Shown: positions 1-7,595 of the stretch, in pieces | Layout of the letters: each line of letters opens with the position of its first letter | Numbering within the stretch: the first letter of the stretch is position 1 | From: Desulfobacterales bacterium | Lineage (GTDB): Bacteria; Desulfobacterota; Desulfobacteria; Desulfobacterales; Desulfobacteraceae | Length of the DNA stretch: 9,473 nucleotides | Direction of reading: 5' to 3' | NCBI GenBank assembly: GCA_022361135.1 | Contig: JAKSBM010000519.1 | Span: 1 to 9,473 of the forward strand | Program-made: the position numbers and the translations under genes | Notes under the pieces: model-generated | What the model saw: only the letters and a program-made list of their open reading frames with translations | Databases searched by the model: none | What the model was told of the DNA's origin: nothing

Positions 1-161
1 CTTTGGTTGGTGATGAGGATGACCCGGAAGCCCTTTTGGGTCAACAGGGCAACGGCTTCGGGGCTCTGGTTAATGAAATGGAATTCGTCCGGGGATTTGA
101 TGTAATCCGGGGAGTCCTGATTGACCACCCCGTCCCGGTCAAGGAATACGGTGAACGGCAT
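1..161 (-). CDS. gmhB: D-glycero-beta-D-manno-heptose-1,7-bisphosphate 7-phosphatase-like HAD phosphatase, N-terminal part
   Basis: This is the first ~53 codons of a HAD-superfamily phosphatase; the gene runs off the left edge. The N-terminus reads MPFTVFLDRDGVVNQD, the HAD motif I with nucleophile Asp8 and acid/base Asp10 in the DRDGVVN form typical of the GmhB/HisB-N branch. It is followed by a Tyr-Ile-Lys-Ser segment and, at the window edge, the motif II strand ending ILITNQ. GmhB removes the C7 phosphate of heptose bisphosphate in the cytoplasm during synthesis of ADP-heptose for LPS core. The ATG at 161 is preceded by a strong GGAGGAAAC ribosome site that begins directly after the rlpA stop codon, so the gene is the next cistron of the hsp20-lon-rlpA operon, 9 nt after rlpA. 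The zinc loop that would confirm GmhB over histidinol-phosphatase lies outside the window, so the family is secure and the exact substrate is inferred. Confidence 0.75.
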   Translation of the reverse strand, partial: MPFTVFLDRDGVVNQDSPDYIKSPDEFHFINQSPEAVALLTQKGFRVILITNQ

Positions 162-170
162 GTTTCCTCC

Positions 171-956
171 CTACTCGGCCACGGCAAATGCGTGCTTGAA
201 TTTTCCCTCGGCCATGAGGGCGGCGCTGAAATTTTCGGCATCGGTGAGCTTGTTAAACCGGCCGATGCGGACCCGGTAGAACTTACCCCGGTAATCTTCG
301 TAGGGGACCAGATGGGCGTTGAGGTAAAGCTTGGACAGCTTTTTCTGAAAATTCTCCGCATTGGCCCGGACCGTGAAAGCCCCCACCTGAACCGTAAAAT
401 TTCCGTCCCAATAATCCATGGGTTTGAACTTCACCGGGGTGTGGGTCTTTTTGGAAAAGGCCGTGGCCCGTCCCAGGCCCGTTACCTTAACCCGGGCCGT
501 GCCCGGTCCCACAATGCCCAATTTTTTGGCTCCCGTATAGGACAGATCGATGATCCGTCCCCGGACAAAGGGTCCCCGGTCGTTGACCCGGACCCGGATT
601 TTCCGGTTGTTCTCCAGGTTGTGGACCTGGACCCAGGTATTCATGGGCAGGGTTTTGTGGGCCGCGGTCATGGCGTACATGTCATAGGTTTCCCCGTTGG
701 AGGTCTTCCGTCCGTGGAATTTTTTCCCGTACCAGGACGCGCGTCCCTTTTGGACAAAGCCATTGGCATGGGGAATGGGGACATAGGTGACACCATTGAT
801 TTTATAGGGTCTCTGGGTGGCGGGCATTTTGCCGGACTTCACCGGCGGCACATGGGGGGTATAGGGGACATTGTCCTTGGAGCAGCCGGCCAGGGCCAAC
901 AACGCAACGGCGACCAGGGCAACCCCCAGTCTGTGAATAGGCAGTCTTGGTTTCAT
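171..956 (-). CDS. rlpA: RlpA-type septal ring lytic transglycosylase lipoprotein with SPOR domain
   Basis: The 261-residue product is an envelope lipoprotein. Residues 1-25 are a lipoprotein signal peptide: basic start, hydrophobic run and lipobox Leu-Ala-Gly-Cys with the lipidated Cys25. A proline-rich linker leads to the RlpA double-psi beta-barrel at about 68-165, with the family signatures GRASWYGKKFHGRKTSNGE, AMTAAHKTLP, VRVNDRGPF and IIDLSYTGAKKLG. A SPOR domain fills about 186-261, beginning FTVQVGAF. RlpA proteins bind septal peptidoglycan through SPOR, and in some species they cleave denuded glycan strands; the conserved Asp in NDRGPF and the barrel His are present, so activity is plausible but not shown. 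It starts 13 nt after the lon stop with only a weak ribosome site, which suggests coupling to lon translation, and is followed 9 nt later by gmhB. Length and domain order are normal for the family. The Cys25 lipid would be completed by the Lnt encoded at 4043. Confidence 0.93.
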   Translation of the reverse strand: MKPRLPIHRLGVALVAVALLALAGCSKDNVPYTPHVPPVKSGKMPATQRPYKINGVTYVPIPHANGFVQKGRASWYGKKFHGRKTSNGETYDMYAMTAAHKTLPMNTWVQVHNLENNRKIRVRVNDRGPFVRGRIIDLSYTGAKKLGIVGPGTARVKVTGLGRATAFSKKTHTPVKFKPMDYWDGNFTVQVGAFTVRANAENFQKKLSKLYLNAHLVPYEDYRGKFYRVRIGRFNKLTDAENFSAALMAEGKFKHAFAVAE

Positions 957-969
957 GGAGCTTAAGTTT

Positions 970-3326
970 TCAGGGTTCCAGTGCCAGGGTTAATACATCG
1001 GCCATCTTGTCGGTGAAAATAAAGGCCATGCGATCCTTGATATGGTGGGGCACATCCTCCATATCCTTTTCATTCCACTGGGGGAGAATCACGGTGCGTA
1101 TGCCGGCCCGGTGGGCGGCAATGACCTTTTCCTTGATCCCGCCCACGGGAAGGACCTCGCCCCTGAGGGTGATTTCACCGCTCATGGCCAGTTTGCTCTT
1201 CACCGGTTGTTCCCGGATCAGGGAAATCAAGGCCGTCAGCATGGTGACCCCGGCCGAGGGGCCATCCTTGGGAATACTGCCCTCGGGGACGTGGATATGA
1301 ATATCCCGGGTGTTGAAATAGCTTTCATCCACCCCCAGTTTTGCCGCATTGGACCGGATATAACTCAGGGCCGTTTCTGCGGATTCCTTCATCACATCGC
1401 CCAATTGACCGGTTAAAGTCAACCCTTTTTTCCCGGGCATGGCCACGGCTTCCACAAAAAGGATCTCTCCCCCCACCGGGGTCCAGGCCAAACCCACCAC
1501 CACACCCGGGGGATGATTTCGCACGGCCAGGTCGGGCATGTTCTGCGCCGGGCCCAAAAATTCCCTTAAATTCTCCTGGCGGATGACCAGACTGTCTTCC
1601 TGCTCCTCGGCAATGCGGGCGGCCACCCCCCGACACACCGCCCCCACCCGGCGCTCCAGGTTCCGCAGCCCCGATTCCCGGGTATAACCGGAGATGATGT
1701 TCTTCACCGCCCCGGAGGTGAACCGGATCTGGGAGGCGGAAAGGCCGTTGGCCTCCCGTTGCCGGGGAATGAGATACCGGGTGGCGATTTTCATCTTTTC
1801 ATCTTCGGTGTACCCATTGAGTTCCAACACCTCCATGCGATCCCGCAGGGGGGCGGGAATGGTGTGGAGGACATTGGCCGTGGTGAGAAAAATCACATCG
1901 GACAGGTCAAAGGCCACATCCAGATAATGGTCGGTGAAGCTGTTGTTCTGTTCCGGATCCAGGGCCTCCAGCAGGGCCGAGGAAGGATCCCCGTGGTAGG
2001 AGGAATTGACCTTGTCGATCTCGTCCAGCATGAAAACGGGATTCCGCTTTCCGGCCCGGCGCAATTGCTGGATGATCCGGCCGGGCATGGCCCCCACATA
2101 GGTACGGCGGTGGCCCCGGATTTCCGCCTCGTCCCGGACGCCGCCCAGGGCAATGCGGACGAACTGCCGTCCCAGGGCCTTGGCAATGGAGCGGCCCAGG
2201 GAGGTTTTCCCGGTGCCCGGAGGGCCGGCAAAGCAGAGGATGGGTCCCTTGGAATCCTCCTTAAGTTTACGCACGGCCAGGTATTCCAAAATGCGTTTTT
2301 TGGGTTTTTCCAGGCCGTAGTGGTCCTGGTTCAGCACCCGGCGGGCCTCCTTGATGTCCAGGTGATCGTCGGAGGCCTCGATCCAGGGCAGGGAGGTGAG
2401 CCAGTCCAGATAGGTGGTGGCCACCACATATTCCGAAGAAGAAGGGTGCATGCGGGCAAGGCGCTGGAGTTCCCGCTCCCCTTCCTTGCGGGCCTCGTCG
2501 GGCAGACCGCTATCCCGGACCAGGGCCTGGTACTCCCGGATTTCCAGACTTTCCTCGTCCTCGTCCTCCCCCAGCTCCTCCTTAATGGTTTTCAGCTGCT
2601 GGCGCAGGTAATAGTCCCGCTGCCGCTTGTCCATGTCCTCCTTGACCTGGTTCTGGATCTTGGTCCCCATGACCAGGATCTCCAATTGGTCGTTGACCAG
2701 GCGATTCACCTTTTTCAACCGACGGTTCACATCCAGAAGTTCCACCACCTTCTGCTTTTCCATGACCGGGGCATTGATGGTGGAAGCCACCATGTCGGCC
2801 AAGACATTGGGCTCCTGGAGGGATTTGATCATCTGTCCCATTTCCGCGGGCAACCCCGGGGAAAGGTCCACGATTTTGTCATATTGTTCCACGATATTGG
2901 ACATGAGGGCCCGGTTTTCCACGGACCGGGTGGTGTTTTGGATCGAAGCACATGGATATTGGCCTGGATATAGGGTTTGTCCTTGAGGTATTCCTTGACC
3001 CGGAACCGGCTCACCCCCTGGATGAGGATCTGGGCCTTTTCGTCATCCATCTTGGACATTTTAAGGATCATGGCCACGGTGCCGATGCGGAAGAGATCCC
3101 CGGCGGTGTGCTTGGTATCCAGCTCCGACCGCCGGGAAAGGAGCAGCCCCAGCATGCGACTGCCGGACATGGCTTCATCAATGAGATCAATGGCTTCCTT
3201 CTGGATCAATACCAGGGGCAATACCATTTTGGGAAACAAATTGGTGTCTACAATGGGCAGAATGGGTATGGTCCTGGGGATGTCATCGGCCGAGACCTGA
3301 CTTGTGGGATGTCTTAACTCATCCAT
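970..3326 (-). pseudogene. lon: ATP-dependent Lon protease (La), interrupted by one frameshift near base 2936
   Basis: Two overlapping frames together give one complete Lon. The first (3326 down to 2829, 165 codons) carries the substrate-binding N domain, starting MDELRHPTSQ and true to the family as far as YIQANIHVLRSK (residue 130). The second (GTG at 2922 down to 970, 650 codons) resumes with ENRALMSNIVEQYDKIVDL. Its open frame extends upstream without a stop to the A4 run at 2936-2939. Adding one A there restores a 785-residue protein, normal for LonA. In that numbering, Walker A GPPGTGKT is at 368-375, Walker B VFMLDEID at 431-438, catalytic Ser691 in PKDGPSAG and Lys734 in GGIKEK, 43 residues apart as in E. 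coli Lon. All catalytic parts are intact, so a sequencing error or a recent mutation is more likely than old decay. Lon degrades misfolded and regulatory proteins in the cytoplasm. AAGGAA precedes the ATG at 3326; the gene starts 28 nt after hsp20 and is 13 nt from rlpA. Confidence 0.93.
2936..2939 (-). other. Frameshift site in lon (A4 run on the coding strand)
   Basis: The coding strand reads CGA TCC AAA ACA here in the upstream frame, while the downstream Lon frame requires AAC ACC ACC CGG TCC GTG. The shift is -1, which one missing A in a run of five would explain. The heptamer in the zero frame is C AAA ACA, which does not fit the X XXY YYZ rule for programmed -1 slippage, and A4 is too short for efficient polymerase slippage. 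A small CCCGG/CCGGG hairpin (2930-2926 with 2914-2910) begins 5 nt downstream. Confidence 0.85.
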
Positions 3327-3354
3327 TCAGGGTTCCTTATGGGAAACAATAATT

Positions 3355-3807
3355 TTAGACTAAATCGATGGCGATATTCTGCTCCAGCACCGGATCTTTT
3401 CCATACATTTTCCCCAGGGTCAGCTCCAAAAAGCCGTTGTTGAAATGGGAAAAAACCTTGGTGACGTCGATGAGGGCGGGCAGGTGCAGCACCCGTTCAA
3501 ACTGACCGTACTGGATCTCAGCCAGACGGTAGCTGGCAGCGGGTTCCGGCTGTGAAATCCTCCGGGTTCCGGATATCTTCACCGCCTTGGCGCTGACCTC
3601 GATGTCGATATCCGACTTGCCCACACCGGCAATTTCGGCCTGGATGATAATCTTGCTATCGGTTTCAAAAATATCCATCTGGGGTTTCCACACCTGCTTA
3701 GAAAGGCAAAAGACGGGACTGGCGGCCTGAAAGATCTCTTCGAAGGACTTATCTTCAATGGTTCCGGTTTCAAAATTTTCCCCAAACCGAATTTTAATCT
3801 GATTCAT
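3355..3807 (-). CDS. Small heat-shock protein, Hsp20/alpha-crystallin family
   Basis: The 150-residue protein has a variable N-terminal arm (about 1-40) and an alpha-crystallin domain (about 41-140). Family signatures visible are PQMDIFETDSKIIIQAEIAG and DIDIEV (beta strands 2-4), the region VKISGTRR, YGQFERVLHLP, and the final LELTL strand. Hsp20 proteins are ATP-independent holdases that form oligomers and keep unfolding proteins soluble in the cytoplasm. The N-terminal part is somewhat unusual for the family in having a Cys and no clear WDPF-type motif; the C-terminal tail ends IAIDLV. The ATG at 3807 has GGGAG a few bases upstream. It is the first gene of a minus-strand operon followed 28 nt later by lon, so a holdase and a protease that removes what cannot be saved are co-expressed. 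An extended -10 promoter lies about 50-75 bp upstream. No CIRCE or HrcA-type operator is seen. Confidence 0.92.
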   Translation of the reverse strand: MNQIKIRFGENFETGTIEDKSFEEIFQAASPVFCLSKQVWKPQMDIFETDSKIIIQAEIAGVGKSDIDIEVSAKAVKISGTRRISQPEPAASYRLAEIQYGQFERVLHLPALIDVTKVFSHFNNGFLELTLGKMYGKDPVLEQNIAIDLV

Positions 3808-3855
3808 GGTGACTCCCGATGGTTTTCTACGATGATTCTGACTTAAATCGCTAAA

Positions 3856-3884
3856 AAAATACCATTTGCGAAGACCCTTGTAAA
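3856..3884 (-). promoter_or_regulatory. Candidate sigma70-type promoter for hsp20-lon-rlpA-gmhB
   Basis: On the minus strand, TTTACA (3884-3879) and TATTTT (3861-3856) are separated by exactly 17 bp, with TG one base upstream of the -10 (extended -10, TGG-TATTTT). It lies about 50 bp before the hsp20 ATG. It looks like a housekeeping promoter rather than the CTTGAA/CCCCAT pattern of sigma32. Confidence 0.5.
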
Positions 3885-3923
3885 GTGCATTAAAAATATT
3901 TGGTTAAAATTCTACCCCTTACA

Positions 3924-3942
3924 ATTTCGCCACTTACGAAAT
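3924..3942. repeat. Inverted repeat ATTTCG-N7-CGAAAT between divergent operons
   Basis: Perfect 6-bp arms (3924-3929 and 3937-3942) surround a 7-bp spacer; one more C/G pair matches beyond a mismatch on each side. The repeat lies 40-58 bp upstream of the -35 of the hsp20 promoter and 30 bp upstream of the -35 proposed for lnt, a position that suits a regulator binding site. The arms do not match CIRCE (TTAGCACTC) or HAIR (CTTGAGT). Function is inferred only from symmetry and position. Confidence 0.35.
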
Positions 3943-3971
3943 CGCTGATTCACCAAGGCTTCCAGGGAAAA

Positions 3972-4000
3972 TTGACGACGGGAACACAACCTGATACAAA
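3972..4000 (+). promoter_or_regulatory. Candidate promoter for the lnt-prfB-HD operon
   Basis: TTGACG (3972-3977) and TACAAA (3995-4000) are spaced 17 bp on the plus strand. Transcription from it would start near 4006, which makes the TTG at 4010 an unlikely start and favours the ATG at 4043 for lnt. The -10 matches the consensus at only four of six positions. Confidence 0.35.
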
Positions 4001-4042
4001 GGTCCCAACTTGGACCTGATTTTTTGGAAAAGACCATTGCCC

Positions 4043-5614
4043 ATGACACCCTATTTTTCATTCCCACGGCTCCGATCCTGGCTCCCCCTTTTTCCGGCGA
4101 TTCTCAGCGGTTTTTTACTCACGGCCGCCTTCCCGGATACCACGGCCTGGCCCCTGGCCTTTGTCGCCCTGGTGCCCCTGCTGATTTCCCTGGAATCCAT
4201 GGGTAGAAAACAGGCCTTCACGGCGGGACTGGCTGCGGGGCTGGCCCATTTCCTCTCCCTGATTTATTGGCTGGTCCCCACCCTGACCACCTATGGGAAC
4301 ATGCCCCTGGTCCTGGCCCTGGCCACCCTGCTCCTCCTGGCCCTTTACCTGGCCCTCTACCCCGCCCTCTTTGCCCTGGGATTAAAATATTGGGATCCGG
4401 GCCCCCGGAGCTATGCCCTGGTGACGGCCCTGCTCTGGACCGGGCTGGAATACATCCGAACCCACGCCCTCACCGGCTTTGGCTGGGGAAGCCTGGGCTA
4501 CACCCTGGCCCCCGCCCCGGCCTGGCGCCAGGCCGCCGACCTGGGCGGTGTTCTGGGACTTTCCTTTGTCCTGGCCCTGTGCAACGGGGGGATCACCCGT
4601 TTGATACGGTGGCGGCCGGAATACCCTAAAATGGACACCCTGCTGGGGTTGGCCCTGCCCCTGACCCTGGCCGGGGCAACCTATGTCTACGGTGTTCAGA
4701 CCCAGACCCTGATGGACAAGGAAATCCAAGGAGCGCCCCGGCTACGCATCGCCCTGGCCCAGGGCAATATCCAGCAGGATCAAAAATGGAACCAGGCCTT
4801 CCGGCAGACCACCCTGGAAAAATACCGCCGCCTCTCCATGGAAACCGCCGCCCGGTCCCCGGCCCTCACCATCTGGCCCGAGACCGCCCTGCCCTTTTAT
4901 TACGGCCGGGATGCCCTCCCCTCCCTGGAAACCGACGCCATTGCCCGGGCGGTGAACACCTTTATCCTCACGGGCAGCCCGGCGATCAAGGTGGGCAAAG
5001 AGCGCATCCAATATTACAACCGGGCTTACATGATTTCACCCAAGGGATTGGTCACGGGCAGCTATGCCAAAACCCACCTGGTGCCCTTTGGCGAATACGT
5101 CCCCCTCCAGGAACTCATCCCGTTCATCGGCAAAATCACCCAGGAGGCGGGGAATTACAGCCCCGGGCCCCGGAACTATACGCCCCTGGCCTTTGGCAGC
5201 CACCGCACCGGGGTGCTCATCTGCTTTGAAATCCTCTTCCCCGGCATCTCCCGGGCCTTTGTCACCCAGGGGGCCCAGATCCTCACCACCATGACCAACG
5301 ATGCCTGGTTCGGCACCACCTCTGCCCCGGCCCAGCACTATGCCGTGGCGGTCATGCGGGCCGTGGAAAATCGCCGGAGCCTGGCCCGGGCCGCCAACAC
5401 AGGGATATCCGGTTTCATCGACCCCCTGGGACGCAGCAGTCGCACCACCCCGCTTTTCCAGGATGCCGCCGTGGTGGCGGACCTTCCCCTGCTCTCCCGG
5501 ATCAGCCCCTACACCCGCTTCGGCGACCTTCTACCCCGGGCCTGCCTTATTGCCATATTCCTCTGTTTTATGGTAAAAGGCATACAAACCATTCTAAGGA
5601 GAAATCAATCATGA
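4043..5614 (+). CDS. lnt: Apolipoprotein N-acyltransferase
   Basis: Lnt moves an acyl chain from phospholipid to the N-terminal Cys of diacylated lipoproteins at the outer face of the inner membrane, the last step of lipoprotein maturation. The 523-residue product has several hydrophobic segments in residues 1-200 (a membrane bundle rich in Leu and Ala), then a nitrilase-type periplasmic domain at about 230-490, and a last membrane helix near the C-terminus. The catalytic triad is visible: Glu280 in TIWPETALPFYY, Lys343 in YAKTHLVPFGEYVPL and Cys394 in GVLICFEILFPG; MTNDAWFG follows. E. coli Lnt is 512 residues with the same order. The ATG at 4043 is chosen because GGAAAAG lies 10 nt upstream; an in-frame TTG at 4010 would add 11 residues. 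The stop codon overlaps the prfB start as ATGA, so the two are probably translationally coupled. Confidence 0.95.
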   Translation: MTPYFSFPRLRSWLPLFPAILSGFLLTAAFPDTTAWPLAFVALVPLLISLESMGRKQAFTAGLAAGLAHFLSLIYWLVPTLTTYGNMPLVLALATLLLLALYLALYPALFALGLKYWDPGPRSYALVTALLWTGLEYIRTHALTGFGWGSLGYTLAPAPAWRQAADLGGVLGLSFVLALCNGGITRLIRWRPEYPKMDTLLGLALPLTLAGATYVYGVQTQTLMDKEIQGAPRLRIALAQGNIQQDQKWNQAFRQTTLEKYRRLSMETAARSPALTIWPETALPFYYGRDALPSLETDAIARAVNTFILTGSPAIKVGKERIQYYNRAYMISPKGLVTGSYAKTHLVPFGEYVPLQELIPFIGKITQEAGNYSPGPRNYTPLAFGSHRTGVLICFEILFPGISRAFVTQGAQILTTMTNDAWFGTTSAPAQHYAVAVMRAVENRRSLARAANTGISGFIDPLGRSSRTTPLFQDAAVVADLPLLSRISPYTRFGDLLPRACLIAIFLCFMVKGIQTILRRNQS

Positions 5615-6703
5615 GCGTAGAACTTAAACAAACCATTTCCAAACTCACTGCCAAAGCCAACCAGTTCAAGGAGTATCTTTGACCTCCCTGTCAAGGAAAA
5701 ACGCCTCCGGGAACTGGAGCACATCATAGCCCAGGCCGACTTCTGGGACGATTCAGACAAGGCCACCCGACTCCTCAAGGAACGGACCACCCTCTCCAAC
5801 CTCATCGATGCCTGCAACGCCATCTTCACCGACATTGAAGATGCCCAGGTCCTGCTGGAGCTGGCCCAGGAAGAGGGGGACAAGGACAGTGAGGCCGAAG
5901 TGGCCGACATCCTGGACGGTTTGGCCGGGAAAATCAAAAAGTTCTCCATCGACATCACCCTGGACCAGGAAGACGACGCCCGGGATGCCGTGGTCTCCAT
6001 CAATGCGGGGGCCGGCGGTACCGATTCCCAGGACTGGGCCGAGATGCTCTTCCGCATGTACACCCGCTGGATTGACAAAAAAGGCTATAAGATGCAGGTC
6101 ATTGACTACCAGGAAGGAGACGAGGCCGGCCTCAAGGGTGCCACCATCCGGGTAAGTGGTGAAAACTGCTATGGTTTCATGAAGGTGGAATCCGGAGTCC
6201 ACCGCCTGGTGAGGATTTCTCCCTTCAATGCCGGTGGGAAACGCCAGACCTCCTTTGCCTCGGTTTTTGTCTACCCCGACATCCAGGACGAGATCAACAT
6301 CGACATCGACGAGAGTGAATTGCGCATCGACGTTTACCGGGCCAGCGGCGCCGGGGGACAGCATGTCAATAAGACCTCTTCGGCCGTACGCATCACCCAC
6401 CAGCCTTCGGGTGTGGTGGTCCAATGCCAGCAGGAATCCAGCCAGCATCGGAACAAGGAAATCGCCATGAAGGTCCTGAAATCCCGCCTCTACCAATTGG
6501 AAAAGCAGAAACAGGACCAGAAGATGCAAAACCTCCACGACGGCAAGGACGACATCGCCTGGGGCAGCCAGATCCGCTCCTATGTCCTCCATCCCTACCG
6601 CATGGTCAAGGACCATCGCACCGACTTTGAAGTGGGGGATGTGGACAAGGTGCTCAACGGGCATCTGGACCCGTTCATCGAAGGGGTATTGCTTTCCAAT
6701 TGA
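5611..6703 (+). CDS. prfB: Peptide chain release factor 2, expressed by programmed +1 frameshift
   Basis: RF2 recognises UGA and UAA in the ribosomal A site and triggers peptide release. The gene starts at ATG 5611 (TAAGGAGA upstream), runs 23 codons to an in-frame TGA (5680-5682), and continues in the +1 frame from GAC at 5681 to the stop at 6701-6703, giving 363 residues (E. coli has 365). The stop-codon recognition tripeptide Ser-Pro-Phe is at 203-205 and the catalytic GGQ at 248-250 within ASGAGGQHVNKTSSAVRITH; the Gln is the usual PrmC methylation target. Residue 244, matching the E. coli K-12 Thr246, is Ala, the more active form in E. coli work. A simple open-frame reading would call only the part from about 5900 and miss the N-terminal ~97 residues. 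It overlaps lnt (ATGA) and the HD gene (TGATG), the middle of a three-gene operon. Confidence 0.97.
5668..5683 (+). promoter_or_regulatory. RF2 programmed +1 frameshift signal
   Basis: AAGGAG (5668-5673), an internal Shine-Dalgarno-like stimulator, sits three bases (TAT) before the slippery codon CTT (5677-5679), followed by TGA (5680-5682) and C, a poor termination context. This is the standard RF2 autoregulation cassette: when RF2 is scarce, the ribosome pauses at UGA and slips +1 to GAC, making more RF2. Spacing is the same as in E. coli prfB. Confidence 0.96.
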
Positions 6704-7269
6704 TGGATCCCCTGGACATTATCCATAAATTTTATCCCCCGGAATCCGACCTCTGCCGGATTCTCACGGATCACAGCCGCCGGGTGGCGGACAAGGCCCT
6801 GGCCATTGCCCGTCACCTGGTCCGGCACCAGACCGGCATCTCCCTGGACCAGGACTTCATTGAACAAGCCGCCATGCTCCACGACATCGGGATTTTCAAA
6901 ACCCGGGCCGGTTCCCTGGGCTGCACCGGGACCTTTCCCTATATCTGCCACGGCTACCTGGGCCGGGAGATCCTGGACGAGGCCGGACTGGATCCGGCCT
7001 TTGGCCTGGTGGCCGAACGCCACACCGGCGCCGGCATCACCCTGGACAACATCCGTCTCAACAACCTCCCCCTGCCCCACCGGGACATGGTCCCCCTGAC
7101 CCTGGAGGAAAAGATCATCTGCTGCGCCGATAAATTCTTTTCCAAGTCCCCAAAAAAACAGGGCCGCACCGCCACCCTGGCGGAAATCCGAGCGGAACTC
7201 TCCACCATCGATCCGATCCACGGGGAACGATTCCAAACCATGGCCGAGGAACTCTTGATCCAGGAATAA
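6703..7269 (+). CDS. HD-domain phosphohydrolase, substrate unknown
   Basis: The 188-residue protein is built almost wholly of an HD domain, a metal-dependent phosphohydrolase fold. Candidate metal ligands are His24 (DHSRRVADKAL), the His60-Asp61 pair in AAMLHDIGIFKT, His83 in PYICHGYLG, His107 in AERHTGAGI and Asp143 in EEKIICCADKFFSK. The HDIG pattern and the ICCADKFFSK ending resemble a family of small uncharacterised bacterial HD hydrolases; nothing in the sequence fixes the substrate (nucleotide, cyclic nucleotide or other phosphate ester). No signal peptide or membrane segment is seen, so it should be cytoplasmic. The ATG at 6703 shares its A with the prfB stop (TGATG), which implies translation by re-initiation after RF2; a TTG at 6700 in the same frame would add one residue. 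No intrinsic terminator follows it. Being last in an operon with lnt and prfB says little about its role. Confidence 0.85.
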   Translation: MDPLDIIHKFYPPESDLCRILTDHSRRVADKALAIARHLVRHQTGISLDQDFIEQAAMLHDIGIFKTRAGSLGCTGTFPYICHGYLGREILDEAGLDPAFGLVAERHTGAGITLDNIRLNNLPLPHRDMVPLTLEEKIICCADKFFSKSPKKQGRTATLAEIRAELSTIDPIHGERFQTMAEELLIQE

Positions 7270-7466
7270 ATATCCCTCCCCCACCAGATGGGTCATGAAC
7301 AACAAAACGAAAATCACACCCTAGCGATTCCCAAGGGCATGGTTCCAAACCCTGGACACAATTTGCCATTAATCCAAAACCATTCCATGTATAAAGTGGA
7401 TCCATTCAATCGGAACGTTATTTTGATCACCATGGGGTAAAAAGGCGGGAATTATAGATTCTTGGG

Positions 7467-7510
7467 GCCTGGGAAATCAGGCAGAGCAATCCCTGTATGG
7501 AGGCAGGGAT
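7467..7510. repeat. Two adjacent hairpins
   Basis: Hairpin one pairs GCCTG (7467-7471) with CAGGC (7478-7482) across a six-base loop. Hairpin two pairs ATCCCTG (7489-7495) with CAGGGAT (7504-7510) across an eight-base loop. GGGGC at 7464-7468 could also pair with GCCCC at 7531-7535 and close both into a three-way junction, though it overlaps the first stem by two bases. Neither is followed by a T run, so they are not terminators. They might belong to a small RNA or an element border. Confidence 0.3.
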
Positions 7511-7583
7511 ATTGAAATGCACGACTCAAAGCCCCTCCCCCCCTGGAATGGCTTTCCATCCAAGACAACAAAGGCAGCACAAA

Positions 7584-7595
7584 GCCGTACACGGC
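7584..7595 (-). terminator. Weak candidate terminator for the zinc-binding protein gene
   Basis: GCCG and CGGC (7584-7587, 7592-7595) form a 4-bp stem with a four-base loop. On the minus strand it is followed only by TTTGTG. It lies about 85 nt after the stop at 7679. The stem and T run are both short, so this is a weak candidate; no better one is present. Confidence 0.15.

Noticed and set aside
3..965. 320-codon plus-strand open frame opposite rlpA and gmhB
   Set aside because: It is the complement of RlpA and GmhB coding sequence; the minus-strand readings carry signal peptide, SPOR and HAD motifs, this one carries none.
2914..2942. Programmed -1 frameshifting as the normal way to express lon
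   Set aside because: The zero-frame heptamer is not slippery, A4 is short, and Lon is not known to use recoding; a missing base explains the data more simply. Kept as an open question in the findings.
1759..2973. 404-codon open frame on the plus strand opposite lon
   Set aside because: It is antisense to a well-conserved Lon reading, has a Gly/Val/Leu/His-rich composition typical of shadow frames in GC-rich DNA, and shows no family motif.
3808..4042. CIRCE or sigma32 heat-shock control elements
   Set aside because: No TTAGCACTC-N9-GAGTGCTAA and no CTTGAA with CCCCAT at proper spacing on the hsp20 strand.
5611..5682. Stand-alone 23-residue peptide before prfB, or prfB as a pseudogene
   Set aside because: The AAGGAG-TAT-CTT-TGA-C layout is the known RF2 programmed frameshift, and the two frames join into a normal-length RF2.
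5753..6664. 303-codon minus-strand open frame opposite prfB
   Set aside because: Shadow of RF2, whose GGQ and SPF motifs are on the plus strand.
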